The notes beneath the pieces were generated by a model. It had not been told where the DNA came from, did no database searches, and worked only from the letters and a program-made list of their open reading frames with translations. 64,000 nucleotides of DNA from Chitinophaga fulva (GTDB lineage Bacteria; Bacteroidota; Bacteroidia; Chitinophagales; Chitinophagaceae): positions 434,001 through 498,000 of the forward strand of contig NZ_JABBGC010000004.1 of NCBI RefSeq assembly GCF_012927205.1, in the 5' to 3' direction. This document shows, piece by piece, positions 43,824 through 53,054 of the stretch. Position numbers and translations under genes: made by a program. Numbering within the stretch: the stretch's first letter is position 1; every line of letters begins with the position of its first letter.

Positions 43824-46800
43824 ATGGTAAAACTTGTATTCCTGAAATGGAAAGGGAAGGCTGTTCCCGCCGGCAAACTGCTGCTCACTATGAAATTGAC
43901 GATCTTTCTTTTTTTAACCTGTCTGCAAGTGCAGGCGGTATGTCTGGCTCAGGAAACGATCACCGTGCAGGTGAGAGAAACCAGTATCAAGCAGTTCCTG
44001 AAAACACTGGAACATCAGACTTCTTACCGGTTTGTTTTTCATGACAAAACATTACCCGAAAACAGCAAAGTGTCTGTTACCGCTAAGGGCGCCTCGCTCG
44101 ATGCCGTGCTGACACAGGCGCTGGCCGGTACCAACCTGGCCTGGTCTCAACGGGAAGACGGCCTCGTGGTGCTGTATGCCGCCGATGCCAATAATAAACC
44201 CGCTGTTGATATCACTATCCGTGGAAAGGTGCGGGGCATCGATAACCTGCCACTGCCGGGTGTAACTGTAAGGGCCGTAGGCTCCAACGCCGGCGCACTC
44301 ACCGCAGCTGATGGCAGTTATACGCTCACTGCCCCCGACCAGGTCCGCGTACTGCAATTCTCCCTGGTGGGATATACCACCCGCCAGGTGGATATCAACG
44401 GCCGCCGGGAAATCAATATCACCCTCGAAGAAGATGTGAAAACACTGAACGCGGTAACGGTTACCGGTTATACGAACTATGCCCGTGATAAGTCTACCGC
44501 TTCAGCTGGTATTGTAGGCAGCGATAAAATCACCCAGGTGCCCATGGCCAGCTTCGAACAGATATTACAGGGACGTGTGCCCGGCATGGTGATATCCGCA
44601 GGCTCCGGTCAGCCGGGAGCCGCTGCCACCGTGACTGTTCGCGGCGTAGGTACGATCAACGGCAGTTCTTCTGTGCTATACGTGATGGATGGTATCCCCA
44701 TTGAAGCCGGACAGTTCCAGGGCATCAACCCCGAAGACATTGCTTCAGTAACAGTGCTGAAAGATGCTTCTGCTAAAGCATTGTACGGCTCCCGCGGCTC
44801 CAATGGCGTTATCGTGATCACCACCAAAAAAGGTCAGGCAGGTAAACTGTCTTTCTCCTATAAATCACAGTACGGTTTCTCTAATATGACCACGCCGAAG
44901 TTCAAAATGATGAACTCCACGGAACACCTGCAGTTCGAAGAAGAGATAGGGCTGGAAACCGGTTCTGATATCGGCCCGGGCTGGAAATTCTCCCCCAAAA
45001 ATCCCGACTACGCTACCAAAACCCCGGAAGAAAAAAGACAAGCCGATCATATACTCGACAGTCTGCGTAATACCAACACCGACTGGCGCAAAATGTTCCT
45101 GCGGACCGGTAAGTTCCAGGAGCATCAGCTCAGCGCCAGCGGCGGTAATGACAATATCCGCTTTTATAGCTCACTCAACTATTTTGATCAACAGGGTATC
45201 GCACTGCGCTCCGGTCTGAAACGTTACAGCCTGAAGAACAATGTAGACTTCAATGCCGGCCGGTTGACCGGTAACGTGAACGTAGGACTGGCTTATTCCG
45301 AATCTTCCTTTATTGAGCGGGAAGCTTCCAGCAGTGGCTCCAATCCGCTGGCTGCCGTGTATTATGCACTGCCCTATGAGTACCCATACCTGCCTGACGG
45401 CACGCTGGTCACCAACTGGAACGACGACGTTTATCCTGTATATGACCTGCGTGAAGGCAGCAACGCCCTGGAAGCACTGCTCAACACCAGCAATAAAGAC
45501 AATCAGCTGAAAAGCATTATCGGTACCTCACTGAACTTCACCATCGCCAAAGGGCTTGTTGCTAAAACGAGACTGGGTCTGGATTTCAGAGAGACGACCA
45601 CGGAGCGCTATGTAAACCCTGACTCTTATTCCGGTTACAAGGTAGATAATGGTGAAAAAGGCAGCTTCGGAGAAGGCACTACCCGTAACTTTACACTGGT
45701 GACCACTTCCGGCCTGACCTATTCCAAAAATATCGCTGACCGCCATGATTTTGAAGTGTCTGGTTATTTTGAATTCACGAAGAACAACTACCGTGCTTTC
45801 AACTATACCGGCTTTGATCTCGATGGCCGTCTGCCGGCCACACCGGCCGCTATTACGCCCGGTTCTCCTTTTGCGCCGGTAGTAGGCGGCAGCCGCACCC
45901 GCAGCGCACTGGCTTCCTATATCGCTGTGGGCCGTTACACTTTTGATGAAAAATATACACTCAACGCCTCCTTCCGTTATGATGGCGCTTCTACCGTGCC
46001 GCCTTCCAACAGATGGCATGGTTTCTATTCTGTGGGTATCGGATGGGAAGTGAAGAAAGAAAATTTCCTCAAAGACGTGAGCTTTGTGGATAACCTGCGT
46101 TTCCGCGCCAGCTACGGTACTTCCGCTAATCCGTTTTCCACGCTCGGGCCCTTCGCCTATTTCCGCACCTACGGTACCGACCAGTATGCCGGCCGCCCGG
46201 CTATTGTGCCTGCACAACCCGGTAATCCTGGCTATGACTGGGAATATGCCAAAGAGCTGAACATCGGCTTCGATCTGGGTATCTGGAACAACCGTATCCG
46301 CGTGGTGACAGATGTGTATAACAAAATCACCAACAACCTGTTCATCGAACAGCCGCTGTCCATCACCTCCGGCTTTAGCAGCATGTTCCTCAACTCCGGC
46401 GCTATGCGCAACCGCGGTATCGAGATGGACGTGCAGGCAGACATCATCCGTAAGAAAGATTTCACCTGGAACGTGGGCTTTAACTTCGCTTACAATAAAA
46501 ACGTGATCACAGACCTGGGCGGCGCGAGCGAGTTTACACAGGGCGATTCAAAAATTGTGCGTGTAGGCCTGCCTTATGGCTCCCACTACGCTCCCAAATG
46601 GGCCGGCGTAGATCCGCAGACCGGCGACCCGCTGTATTATGACCGTACGGGTAAAACCACCAGCGATTACAACGAAACCGCGTTGAGTGTAGCAGAATTT
46701 GGTACTTACATCCCGCCTTTCACCGGCGGTTTCAATACCGGTATTACTTATAAAGGTATTTATCTGAATGCGCTGTTCACTTTTGCAGATAAAACCATGC

Positions 46801-47183
46801 GTTATCTCAACGAGGATTATTACACCGAAAACCCGGCCTTTGGCAGCAGCAACCAGTCTGTACGGATGTTGTACAACCGCTGGAAGAAACCCGGTGACAA
46901 TGCCATCCTGCCCCGTTTTGATGCCAAACGCGGTTACTCTTCCCGCGACATCCAGGATGCATCCTATCTCCGTTTGCGTAATGTTAGCATCGGATACAAC
47001 TTCCCGAAGACATTGTTATCGCAGCTGAAATTTATACAGGGCGTGCAGGTTTTTGCACAGGCGCAGAACCTTATCACCTGGACCAAATGGAAAAGTTTTG
47101 ATCCGGAAAACAACAATGGCGAGGGACGTTTCGACTATCCCGCTGCCCGGACTTACACCTTCGGCCTGAATGTTAACTTTTAA
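43824..47183 (+). CDS. SusC-type TonB-dependent receptor with STN domain (locus 3, predicted cyanophycin-fragment importer)
   Basis: 1119 residues. A signal peptide ends near VCLAQ (residue 45). An STN domain covers about 46-118 (TSIKQFLKTLEHQTSYRFVF) and a carboxypeptidase-regulatory-like domain about 130-205. The plug begins LNAVTVTGYTNYARDKSTAS, and the barrel ends FGLNVNF. The VTGY motif places it with RagA-like receptors that pair with RagB/SusD lipoproteins. Import of beta-Asp-Arg peptides is inferred from the two hydrolases at the end of the same operon, not from the receptor sequence. The susD gene starts 12 bp after its stop. Confidence 0.93.
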   Translation: MVKLVFLKWKGKAVPAGKLLLTMKLTIFLFLTCLQVQAVCLAQETITVQVRETSIKQFLKTLEHQTSYRFVFHDKTLPENSKVSVTAKGASLDAVLTQALAGTNLAWSQREDGLVVLYAADANNKPAVDITIRGKVRGIDNLPLPGVTVRAVGSNAGALTAADGSYTLTAPDQVRVLQFSLVGYTTRQVDINGRREINITLEEDVKTLNAVTVTGYTNYARDKSTASAGIVGSDKITQVPMASFEQILQGRVPGMVISAGSGQPGAAATVTVRGVGTINGSSSVLYVMDGIPIEAGQFQGINPEDIASVTVLKDASAKALYGSRGSNGVIVITTKKGQAGKLSFSYKSQYGFSNMTTPKFKMMNSTEHLQFEEEIGLETGSDIGPGWKFSPKNPDYATKTPEEKRQADHILDSLRNTNTDWRKMFLRTGKFQEHQLSASGGNDNIRFYSSLNYFDQQGIALRSGLKRYSLKNNVDFNAGRLTGNVNVGLAYSESSFIEREASSSGSNPLAAVYYALPYEYPYLPDGTLVTNWNDDVYPVYDLREGSNALEALLNTSNKDNQLKSIIGTSLNFTIAKGLVAKTRLGLDFRETTTERYVNPDSYSGYKVDNGEKGSFGEGTTRNFTLVTTSGLTYSKNIADRHDFEVSGYFEFTKNNYRAFNYTGFDLDGRLPATPAAITPGSPFAPVVGGSRTRSALASYIAVGRYTFDEKYTLNASFRYDGASTVPPSNRWHGFYSVGIGWEVKKENFLKDVSFVDNLRFRASYGTSANPFSTLGPFAYFRTYGTDQYAGRPAIVPAQPGNPGYDWEYAKELNIGFDLGIWNNRIRVVTDVYNKITNNLFIEQPLSITSGFSSMFLNSGAMRNRGIEMDVQADIIRKKDFTWNVGFNFAYNKNVITDLGGASEFTQGDSKIVRVGLPYGSHYAPKWAGVDPQTGDPLYYDRTGKTTSDYNETALSVAEFGTYIPPFTGGFNTGITYKGIYLNALFTFADKTMRYLNEDYYTENPAFGSSNQSVRMLYNRWKKPGDNAILPRFDAKRGYSSRDIQDASYLRLRNVSIGYNFPKTLLSQLKFIQGVQVFAQAQNLITWTKWKSFDPENNNGEGRFDYPAARTYTFGLNVNF

Positions 47184-47195
47184 ATCCTGCTGTTC

Positions 47196-48599
47196 ATGAT
47201 CCGTTATATTCAACATACTGTTAAATACCTGGCGCTGATGCTGCCGGTATGCCTGCTTTCGTGCAATAAACAACTGGACCTGTCGCCCACCGATAATATC
47301 ATAGATCCGGGAAGAACGTTCCGTAATGTAGCCGACCTGAATGGCGGTCTGCTCGGCGCTTATACGCGGCTTACCTACAATACTATCTATAATGTATCGC
47401 TGGTGACCGATGAGTGTACGTTGCCCAGCGAGAACGGTACCGGTGGTGGCGTAGCTTCCTACCGTTGGCAGATAGATCCCAGCAATGGCACCATTACCGC
47501 TTCCTTTAGTGAATACTACGTCACCATTGACCGTGCCAACCGTGTACTGGCAGCGCTGCCGCAGGTGCCTGCCAAAGGAGATGAAGTAGCGAAACGTGAC
47601 CAATACCAGGGAGAGCTGCTCGCATTGCGGGCATATTGCCACTTCCAGCTGTTACAGAGCTACGCGCAGGACTATACGCCCAATGCACTGGGCGTGCCTT
47701 ACATGGATATCTCCAAAATCAGTTCACCTGCCCGTAATACTTTTGCAGAAGTGATGGCGCGCATTGAAGATGACCTTAAAGCCGCTAAGAAACTGATTCC
47801 TGCTTCCTTTGATGATAATACCCATATTACCCTGGCGGCAGTTTCAGCTATACAGGCACGGGTAGCCCTGTACGAAAAGAAATGGAACGATGCCATGACC
47901 TATGCCACCGAAGCCATTCAGGCTATGCCGCTGGCATCACGGAGTAAGTTTCCTGCTATATGGAAAGATTCCGATGAATCTGAAGTCATCTGGAAACTGA
48001 AACAGATGGCCGGTACCAACGATGACCTGATTGGCGGTGTTTATTTCAAAAAGCGTGTAGCCTTATACGTTCCTTCCTTTGAACTGATCAAATTGTTTGA
48101 CAAAGACAATGACGTGCGTTATCCGGCTTATATACAGTTTGATGACAGCCGTGGTGCCGGTAAATCTGCTTACACGGTCAATAAATATACGGGTAGCGAT
48201 GGTAACCCCGGTCTGGCGGACCTTAAGCTGTTCCGTACCGGGGAGATGTATCTCATCCGTGCAGAAGCAGCGGCCGAATTGGGCCAGAACGGTGATGCGG
48301 CCAATGACCTGAACGGTCTGCGTGCTGCCCGTATCGATGGTTATACGCCACAGGTGTTCGCTGATAAAGATGCTTTGATCACCGCTATCTATACAGAGCG
48401 GTTTAAAGAACTGGCATTTGAAGGCCATCGTTTGTTTGACTTGCGCAGGCGTTCCTTACCGGTTACACGCGAACCGGAAGACGCGGTGAATGCGTTGGGA
48501 GCGGTGCTGCTGAAGCCAGGCCAGCGGGGTTATGTGTTCCCTATACCGGATGCTGAAACCAAGGCCAATAAGAACATGCAGCAGAACCAACCTTATTAA
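47196..48599 (+). CDS. RagB/SusD family outer-membrane lipoprotein (locus 3)
   Basis: 467 residues with a lipoprotein signal peptide (lipobox CLLSC, Cys23) followed by NKQLDLSPTDNI, a typical RagB/SusD start. TPR-like helices include QYQGELLALRAYCHFQLLQSYA, the conserved phrase of this family. The C-terminus reads FPIPDAETKANKNMQQNQPY. It would capture the nutrient and close the SusC channel. It lies between susC (12 bp upstream) and the cyanophycinase gene (24 bp downstream), so the four genes are one transcript. Confidence 0.94.
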   Translation: MIRYIQHTVKYLALMLPVCLLSCNKQLDLSPTDNIIDPGRTFRNVADLNGGLLGAYTRLTYNTIYNVSLVTDECTLPSENGTGGGVASYRWQIDPSNGTITASFSEYYVTIDRANRVLAALPQVPAKGDEVAKRDQYQGELLALRAYCHFQLLQSYAQDYTPNALGVPYMDISKISSPARNTFAEVMARIEDDLKAAKKLIPASFDDNTHITLAAVSAIQARVALYEKKWNDAMTYATEAIQAMPLASRSKFPAIWKDSDESEVIWKLKQMAGTNDDLIGGVYFKKRVALYVPSFELIKLFDKDNDVRYPAYIQFDDSRGAGKSAYTVNKYTGSDGNPGLADLKLFRTGEMYLIRAEAAAELGQNGDAANDLNGLRAARIDGYTPQVFADKDALITAIYTERFKELAFEGHRLFDLRRRSLPVTREPEDAVNALGAVLLKPGQRGYVFPIPDAETKANKNMQQNQPY

Positions 48600-48623
48600 A
48601 TGACGAATTAAAATGATTGGCAG

Positions 48624-49667
48624 ATGAAAGGAGATAAAATGATGGGATTACTAACAGTAATGGCTATAGGCTTACATGCATGTAGCCAGTCAGGGAGTAG
48701 TCCGAAAACTATTCCGGGCCGTCCGGCTTCTATTGGCATTGTTGGTGATACGGCCGATGTTATTAAACCGGTAACAGCAGGTGTGGCGTTGATAGGTGGC
48801 GGTGGCAATGTAGACGGTGCTTTCCGGTGGATGATAGCCCGCAGCGGAGGCGGCGACGTGGTAGTACTCACTGCCTCCGCCAACGCGGGTTACAATGTGG
48901 ATATCGATTCGCTGGGCAAAGTGAATTCTGTGGAAACGCTCAATATCACCAGCCGGGAACTGGCTAATAATGATACCGTGGCGCGTATTATCCGGAATGC
49001 AGAGATGTTGTTTATCGCTGGTGGTGACCAGTCCCGTTATATGAACAACTGGAGGGGTACCAAAACAGCGGAGGCCATCAATTACCTCCTGACGGAGAAA
49101 GGTGTACCGGTAGGCGGTACCAGTGCCGGTTGCGCTGTGCTCAGCGGACTGTACTACAGCGGGGAAGGCGGCAGTGCGGTGTCTGACAGTGTGTTGGCCA
49201 ATCCATATGATACGCTGGTAAAAGTATATAATAACGACTTTTTGCACGCGCCTTATCTGTCCGGGACAATCAGTGACCAGCATTATGTGAAACGCGGCCG
49301 GCAGGGCAGGCACGTGACTTTTATGAGCCGTATTATCACAGATTATGGTATTTTCCCGATGGGTATTGCGCCGGATGAAAAGACGGCTGTCTGCATCGAC
49401 GAGCAGGGAGTTGCGACTGTTTTTGGCGTGAGCAAAGCTTATTTTATTCAGACAGATAGTTCCAAAAAACCAGAACTTTGTGTAAAGGGACAGCCTTTAC
49501 AATGGAATTGTAACGGGCAGGCCCTCAAAGTATATGAAATACCTGCTTCTGCTACCGGCAATGGCCGTTTCCCGTTGTCTGTCAATGATACCACTGCCGC
49601 CAGTGGCGGTACCTGGTACTGGTGGTGGGTAGAAAATGGTGTATTGAAAACCAAGCAGGCCCCCTGA
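48624..49667 (+). CDS. Exported cyanophycinase (peptidase family S51), lipoprotein
   Basis: 347 residues with a lipobox (IGLHAC, Cys20), so it is anchored in the periplasm or on the outer membrane. The catalytic Ser167 is in the elbow VGGTSAGCAVLSG. The further active-site residues known from CphB-type enzymes are present: Gln219-His220 in SDQHYVKRGRQGRH and Glu252 in GIAPDEKTA. FIAGGDQ precedes the elbow. Cyanophycinase cuts the Asp-Arg storage polymer to beta-Asp-Arg dipeptides. The gene lies 24 bp after susD and 72 bp before an isoaspartyl peptidase gene, the enzyme for the next step. Extracellular cyanophycinases (CphE type) are known. Another S51 activity (dipeptidase E-like) is less likely, given the length and motif set. 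Confidence 0.88.
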   Translation: MKGDKMMGLLTVMAIGLHACSQSGSSPKTIPGRPASIGIVGDTADVIKPVTAGVALIGGGGNVDGAFRWMIARSGGGDVVVLTASANAGYNVDIDSLGKVNSVETLNITSRELANNDTVARIIRNAEMLFIAGGDQSRYMNNWRGTKTAEAINYLLTEKGVPVGGTSAGCAVLSGLYYSGEGGSAVSDSVLANPYDTLVKVYNNDFLHAPYLSGTISDQHYVKRGRQGRHVTFMSRIITDYGIFPMGIAPDEKTAVCIDEQGVATVFGVSKAYFIQTDSSKKPELCVKGQPLQWNCNGQALKVYEIPASATGNGRFPLSVNDTTAASGGTWYWWWVENGVLKTKQAP

Positions 49668-49739
49668 TAGACATGATTGTTGCTGATTCTCCTGATATGG
49701 GGAGATGGAAGCGATTTTACGAATTATAAAATAGTTTAC

Positions 49740-50777
49740 ATGAAAAGAGGTTTTTGCTACTTGTTACTGGCCTGTTGCCTGATGATGTCCCGGAATATAG
49801 CGTCTGCCCAGAAAAAAGCGGGTCAGTATGTACTGGTGATACATGGTGGCGCAGGCACTATCCTGAAAAAGAACATGTCGCCCGAGATGGAGGAGGCCTA
49901 TAAGGTATCCCTGAAGCGGGCGCTGGAGAAGGGTTATGGCGTGCTGCAATCCGGCGGCAGCAGTCTCGATGCGGTAGAGGCAACCGTGCGGGTGCTGGAA
50001 GATGATTCTCTTTTTAACGCCGGTAAAGGCGCGGTATTTACCCATGATGGACGTAACGAGCTGGATGCTGCCATCATGAACGGCAAAACAAGAGCAGCCG
50101 GTGCGGTAGCTGGTGTGACCGTGATAAAGAACCCGGTCAGCGCTGCCCGTGCAGTGATGGAGAAGTCCGAGCATGTGATGATGATAGGTCCCGGCGCAGA
50201 GAAGTTCGCTAAAGAAGCCGGACTGGAAATTGTGGACCCTTCTTACTTCCGCACGGAGTCCCGCTGGAAAGGGCTGCAAAAAGCATTGAAAGAAGACTCG
50301 CTGGCCGCAGCGAAATCTAACGCCTATACGAATCCCGGTAAATTCGGGATTATCAACAAGGATAATAAATTCGGCACGGTGGGCGCTGTAGCGTTGGACA
50401 AGCAGGGTAACCTGGCTGCCGCTACTTCCACCGGCGGTATGACCAACAAAAAATACGGCCGTGTGGGTGACTCCCCGATTATTGGCGCAGGCACTTATGC
50501 GAATAATAACACCGTGGCCGTGTCTTGTACTGGCTGGGGCGAGTATTACATCCGCAACGTAGTGGCTTATGACCTTTCAGCGCTGATGGAATACAAAGGA
50601 CTGTCTGTGCAGGATGCCGGTAAAACCGTTATCAAAAAAGTAGGTGATATGGGCGGCGACGGCGGCCTCATAGCGCTGGACAAAAACGGTAATATGGCCA
50701 TGCCTTTTAATACAGAAGGCATGTACAGAGGAGCAGTGACGAAAGACGGGAAAATTGAAATTTATATTTATAAATAA
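49740..50777 (+). CDS. iaaA: Exported isoaspartyl peptidase / plant-type L-asparaginase (Ntn-hydrolase, family T2)
   Basis: 345 residues from the ATG at 49740; the frame extends upstream, but a signal peptide starts here (MKRGFCYLLLACC ... ASAQ). VLVIHGGAGT is the family start. Autoprocessing before Thr213 in KFGTVGAVALD gives the N-terminal nucleophile of the small subunit, and STGGMTNKKYGRVGDSPIIGAGTYA completes the site. Such enzymes split beta-aspartyl dipeptides, including beta-Asp-Arg from cyanophycin. Export is notable because the E. coli relative is cytoplasmic. It is the last gene of the locus, before a terminator. Confidence 0.9.
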   Translation: MKRGFCYLLLACCLMMSRNIASAQKKAGQYVLVIHGGAGTILKKNMSPEMEEAYKVSLKRALEKGYGVLQSGGSSLDAVEATVRVLEDDSLFNAGKGAVFTHDGRNELDAAIMNGKTRAAGAVAGVTVIKNPVSAARAVMEKSEHVMMIGPGAEKFAKEAGLEIVDPSYFRTESRWKGLQKALKEDSLAAAKSNAYTNPGKFGIINKDNKFGTVGAVALDKQGNLAAATSTGGMTNKKYGRVGDSPIIGAGTYANNNTVAVSCTGWGEYYIRNVVAYDLSALMEYKGLSVQDAGKTVIKKVGDMGGDGGLIALDKNGNMAMPFNTEGMYRGAVTKDGKIEIYIYK

Positions 50778-50808
50778 CTGTTTGTCCTAAGAGATATCCG
50801 ATTTGCAG

Positions 50809-50840
50809 GGGCTGGCCGAAAAGGTCGGCCCTTTGTTTTT
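50809..50840 (+). terminator. Terminator of locus 3
   Basis: GGGCTGGCC (50809-50817) pairs with GGTCGGCCC (50823-50831) with two G-T wobbles and a five-base loop. It is followed by TTTGTTTTT. Confidence 0.8.
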
Positions 50841-51123
50841 ACATCGTCATTGATTGCTTTCTCCAGGCCCCAAATGGTTTTTAACCACTGTATTGCTTTT
50901 AATTATCTAGTTGTGTATTTTAAAGTTTTTAAAGATCTTGTTTTATATTTTAAGCGTCTTGTTGGAGGTCGTTGAATGAAGAAAAATCCCAATTCGTGAT
51001 TCGTTATTTGTCATTCGTAATTGGGCTTAAATGTTATTTAATTATGAAATCCAGCCGCAGCGGGCATTAGGAGAAAGTGATAAAAGCATCACCATATTAT
51101 ATTTGTGACCAAAATCTATTTGG
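50841..51123. other. Intergenic region between loci 3 and 4 with heptad repeat
   Basis: No gene is seen. At 50992-51019 four 7-bp units of ATTCGTN type (ATTCGTG, ATTCGTT, ATTTGTC, ATTCGTA) stand in tandem, framed by CCCAATT (50988-50994) and AATTGGG (51019-51025). A TATATTTG box (51098-51105) lies 19 bp before the locus 4 sigma gene; a matching -33 is unclear. Confidence 0.6.
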
Positions 51124-51723
51124 ATGACCGCCCACGAGCTACATACTGAGAACAACCTGTTCCGGGCGATTGCCAACGGAGATGAGAAAGCATTTGAGAC
51201 GCTTTTTCATCAGTACCGCAATAAAGTATATACCATTGCCTGGAAGATCACCGGCTCTGAAGCGGTGGCGGAGGAGATCGTGCTGGACGTATTTCTCAAG
51301 GTATGGTTAAAAAGAGCGCAGCTGCCGGAGCTGGAGTATTTTACCGCCTGGCTGTTTACGATTACCCGTAACCGTGTGTTCAAGACATTGAAGCAACTGG
51401 CACAACAGGCTACCAGTCATGCTATTTCTGATCAGGAAGAGTGGTTGTTGCCACCGGTGGCTTCTTCCAGTGAGCTGTTGCAGGAAAAAGAATACCGTCA
51501 GATATTACATGATGCTGTCTCTCGTTTGTCGCCCCAGCAACAGAAAGTTTACCAGCTGATCAAAGAGCACGGCATGAAGCGGGAGGAGGCAGCCAAAGTG
51601 CTGAACCTTTCGCCCGAAACCGTGAAACGCCATCTGGCAGAGGCGATGCATTTTATCCGCACCTATTGTAGCTACCATCTGGGTACCTACGCCACCTTGC
51701 TGATTATTAAGGAATTGTTATGA
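51124..51723 (+). CDS. ECF sigma-70 factor (locus 4)
   Basis: 199 residues starting MTAHELHTEN. Region 2 reads GDEKAFETLFHQYRNKVYTIA and AEEIVLDVFLKVWLKR. Region 4 has a helix-turn-helix (KREEAAKVLNLSPETVKRHL). It heads the operon that ends with the nuclease-like enzyme and the DUF5689 lipoprotein. It would be controlled by the FecR protein encoded 85 bp downstream. The last residues are hydrophobic (YATLLIIKELL), like the sigma factor of locus 1. Confidence 0.92.
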   Translation: MTAHELHTENNLFRAIANGDEKAFETLFHQYRNKVYTIAWKITGSEAVAEEIVLDVFLKVWLKRAQLPELEYFTAWLFTITRNRVFKTLKQLAQQATSHAISDQEEWLLPPVASSSELLQEKEYRQILHDAVSRLSPQQQKVYQLIKEHGMKREEAAKVLNLSPETVKRHLAEAMHFIRTYCSYHLGTYATLLIIKELL

Positions 51724-51808
51724 AGCAGATTTTTTCTGTTTTCCACTGACCCATTTTTCTTTTTAAGGGATTTCTTTTGATATACCCGGCACAAAACCGG
51801 TCTACAGG

Positions 51809-52957
51809 ATGTCCCGATTTGAATCATTATTCCGCAAATCGCTGGAGAAAACCAGCACCGAAGCTGAGCAACAGGAGCTCATGCAGCTGATTGCCCGATC
51901 GCAGCACGACGAAGAGTTGTTGCAGCTGCTGGACAAGGTGATCGCCGCATCCGGTGAGGAGAAGGCCATGCCTGAGCACCGTGCCCGGGAGGTATTGGCC
52001 ATCATCCTGCAGGCCAGAACGAAGCCGCGCGCTGCCAGCAGGGCCGTGCGCATGCGCTGGTGGGCTGCCGCTGCTTCGCTGCTGTTGCTGGCAGGCGCCG
52101 CGTGGTACCTGCTGCGCCGCCCTGTTGCCCATACTACTGATACCGCGCCGGCATTGGCCATGCAGGACATACGGCCTGCATCGCAAAGTGCTATCCTCAC
52201 CCTCGACGATGGCAGCCAGGTGGTGCTCGATAGTTTGCATCAGGGCAGCATCCGCAATGCTGCTGGTACGATGATCCATCTCGGTCAGCATACATTGGCT
52301 TACAGCAGTAGTAAAGACGCCGATCCGGCTTACAATACCTTGTCCACTCCCCGCGGAAAACTTTTCCATCTTATCCTACCCGATGGTACGGAAGTATGGC
52401 TTAATGCCGCCAGTTCGCTGCGTTATCCGGTCAGCTTCAATACTGCTGAGCGGGTAGTAGAGCTGAACGGCGAAGCCTATTTTGAAGTGAAACAGGCTGC
52501 TACAAGGCCTTTCCGGGTAAAGACCGTGCAGGAGAGCGAGATCAGGGTGTTAGGCACCGGGTTTAACGTTAACGCTTATACGAACGAACCGGCCGTTACC
52601 ACTACTTTATTGCACGGTCGTGTGCAGGTGCTGGCGGCACAGCAACAAATATTGCTGAAACCGGGCCAGCAGGCGGCTGCGGCGGGTGCAGGCATCAAAG
52701 TACAGGCAGCTGATACCAGCCAGGTGACAGCCTGGAAAGAAGGCATGTTCCAGTTTGATAACGCCGGTATTCAACAGGTGATGAACCAACTGGAACGGTG
52801 GTACGATATCACTGTCATCTATGAGACCGGTGTTCCGGATATCCGTTTCGGCGGTAAAATGGAGCGGGACCTCGATCTGCGCAGCATATTGAGAATACTG
52901 GAAATATCTAACGTACACTATCGTCTGGAGGGAAGAAAACTAATCATCACACAATAA
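51809..52957 (+). CDS. FecR-family anti-sigma factor (locus 4)
   Basis: 382 residues, the long subtype shared with locus 1. The N-terminal cytoplasmic region ends at a membrane segment near residues 88-105 (AAASLLLLAGAAWYLL). An internal TLSTPRGKLFHLILPDG motif precedes the FecR domain (GEAYFEVKQAATRPFRV), and a C-terminal DUF4974-type domain follows (MNQLERWYDITVIYETG, LEISNVHYRLEGRKLIIT). It links the periplasmic signal from SusC to the sigma factor. Confidence 0.93.
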   Translation: MSRFESLFRKSLEKTSTEAEQQELMQLIARSQHDEELLQLLDKVIAASGEEKAMPEHRAREVLAIILQARTKPRAASRAVRMRWWAAAASLLLLAGAAWYLLRRPVAHTTDTAPALAMQDIRPASQSAILTLDDGSQVVLDSLHQGSIRNAAGTMIHLGQHTLAYSSSKDADPAYNTLSTPRGKLFHLILPDGTEVWLNAASSLRYPVSFNTAERVVELNGEAYFEVKQAATRPFRVKTVQESEIRVLGTGFNVNAYTNEPAVTTTLLHGRVQVLAAQQQILLKPGQQAAAAGAGIKVQAADTSQVTAWKEGMFQFDNAGIQQVMNQLERWYDITVIYETGVPDIRFGGKMERDLDLRSILRILEISNVHYRLEGRKLIITQ

Positions 52958-52986
52958 CGGAGAAAAGATTGTCATACCAGCCATTC

Positions 52987-53005
52987 CTGCGCCCCGGGAG
53001 CGCAG
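52987..53005 (+). repeat. Stem-loop in the fecR-susC gap of locus 4
   Basis: CTGCGC (52987-52992) pairs with GCGCAG (53000-53005) around CCCGGGA. No T-run follows. It lies 29 bp after the fecR stop and 49 bp before the susC start. Confidence 0.5.
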
Positions 53006-53054
53006 CAGGGCGTTGTATGCCTGTAATGATCCTTTAAATTCTGAAATCACCATA

